64,000 bases of DNA from Rhizophagus irregularis. Its lineage: Eukaryota > Glomeromycota > Glomeromycetes > Glomerales > Glomeraceae. This document shows positions 60,901 to 64,000 of this stretch, in pieces. Every line of letters starts with the position of its first letter. The stretch's first letter is position 1. Where the stretch lies: assembly GCF_026210795.1 (NCBI RefSeq), contig NC_089430.1, positions 5,394,001-5,458,000 on the forward strand, given 5' to 3'. Both the position numbers and the translations under genes were made by a program. Under the pieces are notes generated by a model that had not been told where the DNA came from, did not search any database, and worked only from the letters and a program-made list of their open reading frames with translations.

Positions 60901-61275
60901 TAATTTTAACTTTTCTTATCGGCTTTTCCGCTAATGCTTCATATCCCCATGATCGCACATTCTTATATTCATCATCATATGACAATACTGTTGGAACTTT
61001 AAATTTACCGGAACAATCCGGCCAATCACAATTAACGTGCACATCTTTGTTTGCCGTATGTGCATATCCAAACCCCTTAAAATAAGAATAAATTATAAAT
61101 TTTTGAGAGTAAAGTATTTAAGAGAGTAAAAATATAACAGAAAAAATTTACATACAGAATGCGTGGTTCCAAATTCTAAATTTTATTGTGAAAAATTTAT
61201 CAGTCAAATAATAACAAAATAGACATAAATAAATATATTCTTACCAATACCAACAACAACACAACAATTATACAT
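57911..61275 (-). CDS. Hsp70-like domain fused to coiled coil, copy B, 909 aa
   Basis: Nine exons in transcription order: 61,275-61,245, 61,175-61,156 (20 nt), 61,075-60,728, 60,641-60,536, 60,464-60,405, 60,336-60,037, 59,937-59,635, 59,568-59,539 and 59,442-57,911. The architecture and intron phases are the same as in copy A. The ATPase-like part has VGIEFGTTHSGFGYA, SYDDEYKNVRSWGYEAL, VVECGDDKVNLTT and VGKFANSGYLQLR, again with a degenerate phosphate-2 motif. A basic insert (KPIRKVKIKSPIRKPVELF) follows the first subdomain. The coiled coil has only one full 93-residue LTNK unit and one partial, against four and a part in copy A. The C-terminal domain (IRKLLLLYKCPVKITNQ to NHEVYVPAKVFVRK) is nearly identical to that of copy A. 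Likely a scaffold or sensor; its function is not known. Confidence 0.75.
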
Positions 61276-61674
61276 GTTTTATCAGTAGAATGATTTTATT
61301 CATTCATTCAAATTTTTTATTTAAGAAAACTTCAAAATGATAATGATTTTATGGGTCGTGTGAAAAAAATAAAAGTTCACTGCATTAATTGTCACATACC
61401 ATATTGTTTAAAATTATGTATTAGTGTGATAAATAGTTGATAGATTATTAATTGTCTTAATGCATTATCAATGGATAATCTTTATTTTTTTGCATATTTA
61501 TTATTATTTCAAAGAAACCTTTTTTGAATTACTAACTATATGTGACGTTTTTTCCGAAATTTAATCGGGATATAATTTACCCAGATAGATATACGCCGGC
61601 GAAAGTGGTACTACCAATACTAACCATAGGGAGTTTGCTATATACAATGCTGATTTTACATATGTTATTTAGAA

Positions 61675-61957
61675 CAGTGTTCGGCAAATGACTTGAAATG
61701 ACCAAATGATTCAAATGACAAATGACAAATGACATGTCATTTCAATGCTCAAATGACAAATGACCTTAGTCATTTGAATGTAATTTTGGCCAGCACTATA
61801 ATTTTTGCCTACACTACATTTCTTATTTTTTAATTATAGTCACATGATTATTTATGTGATAAATATTAGCCAATCAATATCAAATGATTGAAATGACCAA
61901 ATGACAAATGATTATGAATAATGACAAGTCAAATGACCAGGTCATTTCCGAACACTG
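61675..61957. mobile_element. 283-bp hAT MITE
   Basis: The ends CAGTGTTCGG and CCGAACACTG are perfect inverted repeats flanked by an exact 8-bp duplication ATTTAGAA (61,667-61,674 and 61,958-61,965). The body is built from many AAATGAC/GTCATTT motifs in both orientations, about a dozen, which could be transposase-binding sites. No coding sequence. Confidence 0.9.
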
Positions 61958-62481
61958 ATTTAGAAGGGTGTACTTTACATCATAAATATTTATAAGTTGC
62001 TAATGACATTTTCAAAAGTCAGCGACATATATAATGCATGATGTACTGAGCCTAAAAACTCCTTATTGGCTAAACCAAATATTAATTTACGTAGAAATAA
62101 CAATTTAAATCTTTATGAATTTTATAGTAATGATATTAATTATATACAATGAAAATAAAAAGAAAGAAATTTTTTTAAGGTATTGAAAATTTGAATTATG
62201 ATCAAAGAGTATTATTGAAATAAAATACTGAGTTTATTTATTTTTAATTTATGAAAATTTATTCTATTTTTAAACAAATGATATGACTTCGATCAATTTA
62301 TTATTTTACATGATCGAAGAATATCACAATTTCGCCTCAGTATCGACCTTATCGAACTGATTTTACCACTTTGAGAAACGAAACGCCTCAAAGATCAGTA
62401 AACAATTTCCTACATGATCCAATAATGAACACACGTTAAGGATGGTTACAGTCTACTGAAATTTTTTTGATATTGCATATA

Positions 62482-63066
62482 CACTACTTGGACAAAAGTA
62501 ACGGGAATTCGTATTTATTAATTACTTGAAAATGTACATAATAATAATACCTGAAATTTTTATATGTGATGACGTAGACAATGCAGAATATATATTCAAA
62601 ATTTCATTATTCTAGCATTCATACAACTACATTAATTAAAGAAAACTCAGAAAGAAATTTTAATAATTATCTATATATTATATAATAAAAATAAACAAAT
62701 AGTCTGATACTGTCAGTTTATTTGGAATTATACATAATAATGATACCAGAAATTTTAATATGTGGCAGTACAGGTTCTTAATTAATATATATACATCAAA
62801 TTACTTTTTTCTAGTTTTTGTTTTTATATGGATTGTATAAAAAATTGAAAGAAAATTAAATTTTAAAAACAATAATACTGTTGCTAATTACTAAATTTCT
62901 TTTTTTAATTAACATAGTTGTATGAAGGCTAGAACTATGAAATTTTGAATATATATTCTTTATTATCTATGTTATTACATATTAAAATTTCAAGTATTAT
63001 TAATATGTATGTTTTTGAGTAATTAATAAAATATGATGAATTCCCGCTACTTTTGTCCAAGTAGTG
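62482..63066. mobile_element. Tc1/mariner-like foldback element, 585 bp
   Basis: The ends CACTACTTGGACAAAAGTA and the inverted right end match, flanked by TA (62,480-62,481 and 63,067-63,068). Inverted homology extends inward about 165 bp (62,482-62,650 against 62,900-63,066), giving long terminal repeats. Part of the left repeat is also present as a third, direct copy near 62,720-62,810 (ATACATAATAATGATACCAG). It has no transposase and must depend on one elsewhere. Confidence 0.9.
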
Positions 63067-63068
63067 TA

Positions 63069-63639
63069 TTTCTTATTTCTGGAAGGACTGAGGACGAATA
63101 TATATTGTAAACTGTGTATGTGATAAGCAAAGGAAACTGTTTGATTAATGATGACAGTTCTTTAAATCAAGATATTTCTTTAAGTGTTTTCCATTTTTTT
63201 ACGTAATACAGAAAGATATTCAATGTATGAGTTTAACAAGCAAATTATATTCATTGTACTTTTATCACGCTCTATATTTTAAACTTTTTAATCATTATTT
63301 ATTTAATCAAATAATTATGACATAAAATTCTACCTAACGTCATTCCTATCACTTTTATCATAAAAAAAAATGCCATTCAAATAAATAAATAAAGCAAAAA
63401 AAAAAACAATTCAATCCACCTTGTTTTAAGAAATCTAATGCTGAAAAGAATTTTTTTTAAAATTATAATGACCATTTTTCTTCTGTAAAAAAAAAATTGT
63501 CAACCGATCGGGTACTCATTCATACAAATATTTTTATTTTTTAAGATTTATACAGAAAAAAATAAATAAATAATTCATTTTTCGAAGAAACTACTTTATT
63601 CCATTCTATTTATGATAAGTTTACAAAGTAAAAAGAATT
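63069..63639. other. Intergenic, low complexity
   Basis: AT-rich with A-runs; 63,340-63,520 resembles 9830-10,000 in a loose way (AAAAAAAAAATTGTCAACC, then GGGTACTCATTCA). No gene. Confidence 0.4.
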
Positions 63640-63960
63640 TTTTTTTTTGTTAATACTTTAAAAAGGCGTTAAATTATATTGAGTTGTGGGTCTTTTAAAT
63701 GTTTTTTTTTTTGTGTTTTGTTTTTATTAATTCATCTTTAGAAATTTTAACTAGAGACTCGAGTTAATAATAAGTTTTATACGGAATAGTTTTTTCTTTG
63801 TGTTTCTTTGTTATTATTAATGTAACTTTCTTATTTTTTTTTTAAGAACGTATCAACTTGTAAGTCAAACGAATAATTCGAGTCGACGTATTGACTTATG
63901 ATTCGTTACATATGTTGATCGAATCCCGACTCTTTGATTTTGTTGATGCATTAATATTTT
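63640..63960 (+). repeat. Dispersed repeat family, copy 4
   Basis: GAGTTGTGGGTCTTTTAAATG, AACTAGAGACTCGAGTTAAT, TTTTATACGGAATAG, TTTCTTTGTTATTATTAATG, TTAAGAACGTATCAACTTG and GTCGACGTATTGACTTATG follow in the same order as in the 9.4-kb copy read on the minus strand. Confidence 0.65.
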
Positions 63961-64000
63961 GTCAATAGCAATAAAGACTTTATCAAACAATTGCCTTCTT

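Noticed and set aside
63906-63940. tRNA-like GATCGAATCCC near the right end
   Set aside because: No cloverleaf could be built; it belongs to the dispersed repeat family.

Overview
The window is very AT-rich, and its genes have many short GT-AG introns. Homopolymer runs are frequent and dispersed repeats are abundant. The gene families are tyrosine-kinase-like kinases with a TQDPET motif, kinase-Sel1 fusions, Crinkler/P-loop genes, divergent Hsp70s, F-box/LRR proteins, DUF659 hAT transposases and X325 copper proteins. Together they point to an arbuscular mycorrhizal fungus of the Rhizophagus type (Glomeromycotina). This assignment rests on family recognition and style; no database was searched. 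Layout: 1-1.3 kb is repeat debris. 1.3-7.8 kb holds a truncated kinase N-lobe and a broken Crinkler/P-loop gene. This block recurs in inverted orientation at 26.7-31.6 kb with the same order of parts, about 19 kb away, so an old inverted segmental duplication spans the left half. 8.5-9.3 kb has a small ORF and a tandem repeat. 11.1-11.9 kb has an intact three-exon gene for a secreted, GPI-anchored X325/BIM1-like copper protein. 13-17.3 kb is transposon and low-complexity sequence: a Helitron-like end, a pyrimidine tract and a 1.5-kb TIR element. 17.5-18.3 kb is a decayed unknown gene, 18.4-20.7 kb a kinase-Sel1 gene, and 21.7-25.8 kb an eight-exon WD40/TRP-like ion channel gene. The most unusual locus is 31.2-36.3 kb. 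It has eight exons, each encoding a kinase N-lobe, repeating at about 497 bp. All exons are phase 0, and they are followed by one C-lobe exon. It could encode a poly-N-lobe kinase or an array of alternative exons. 36.8-41 kb has a hAT-type element with an 8-bp target duplication, two small ORFs and a second TIR-element copy. 42.5-44.0 kb is an intact F-box gene, 44.8-45.1 kb a MITE, and 46.5-48.5 kb a second kinase-Sel1 gene with an HCD catalytic loop and a frameshift. 50.4-51.6 kb is a dead DUF659/hAT transposase. 52.3-56.3 and 57.9-61.3 kb are tandem nine-exon paralogues joining a degenerate Hsp70 ATPase domain to a coiled coil and a conserved C-terminal domain. 61.7-64 kb holds two more non-autonomous DNA transposons and a dispersed repeat. 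The genes do not form one pathway. They look like signalling and surveillance families (kinases, Sel1, Hsp70-like, Crinkler, F-box) expanding by local duplication within transposon-rich DNA. Exon joins were inferred by eye from splice sites, reading phase and paralogue comparison.
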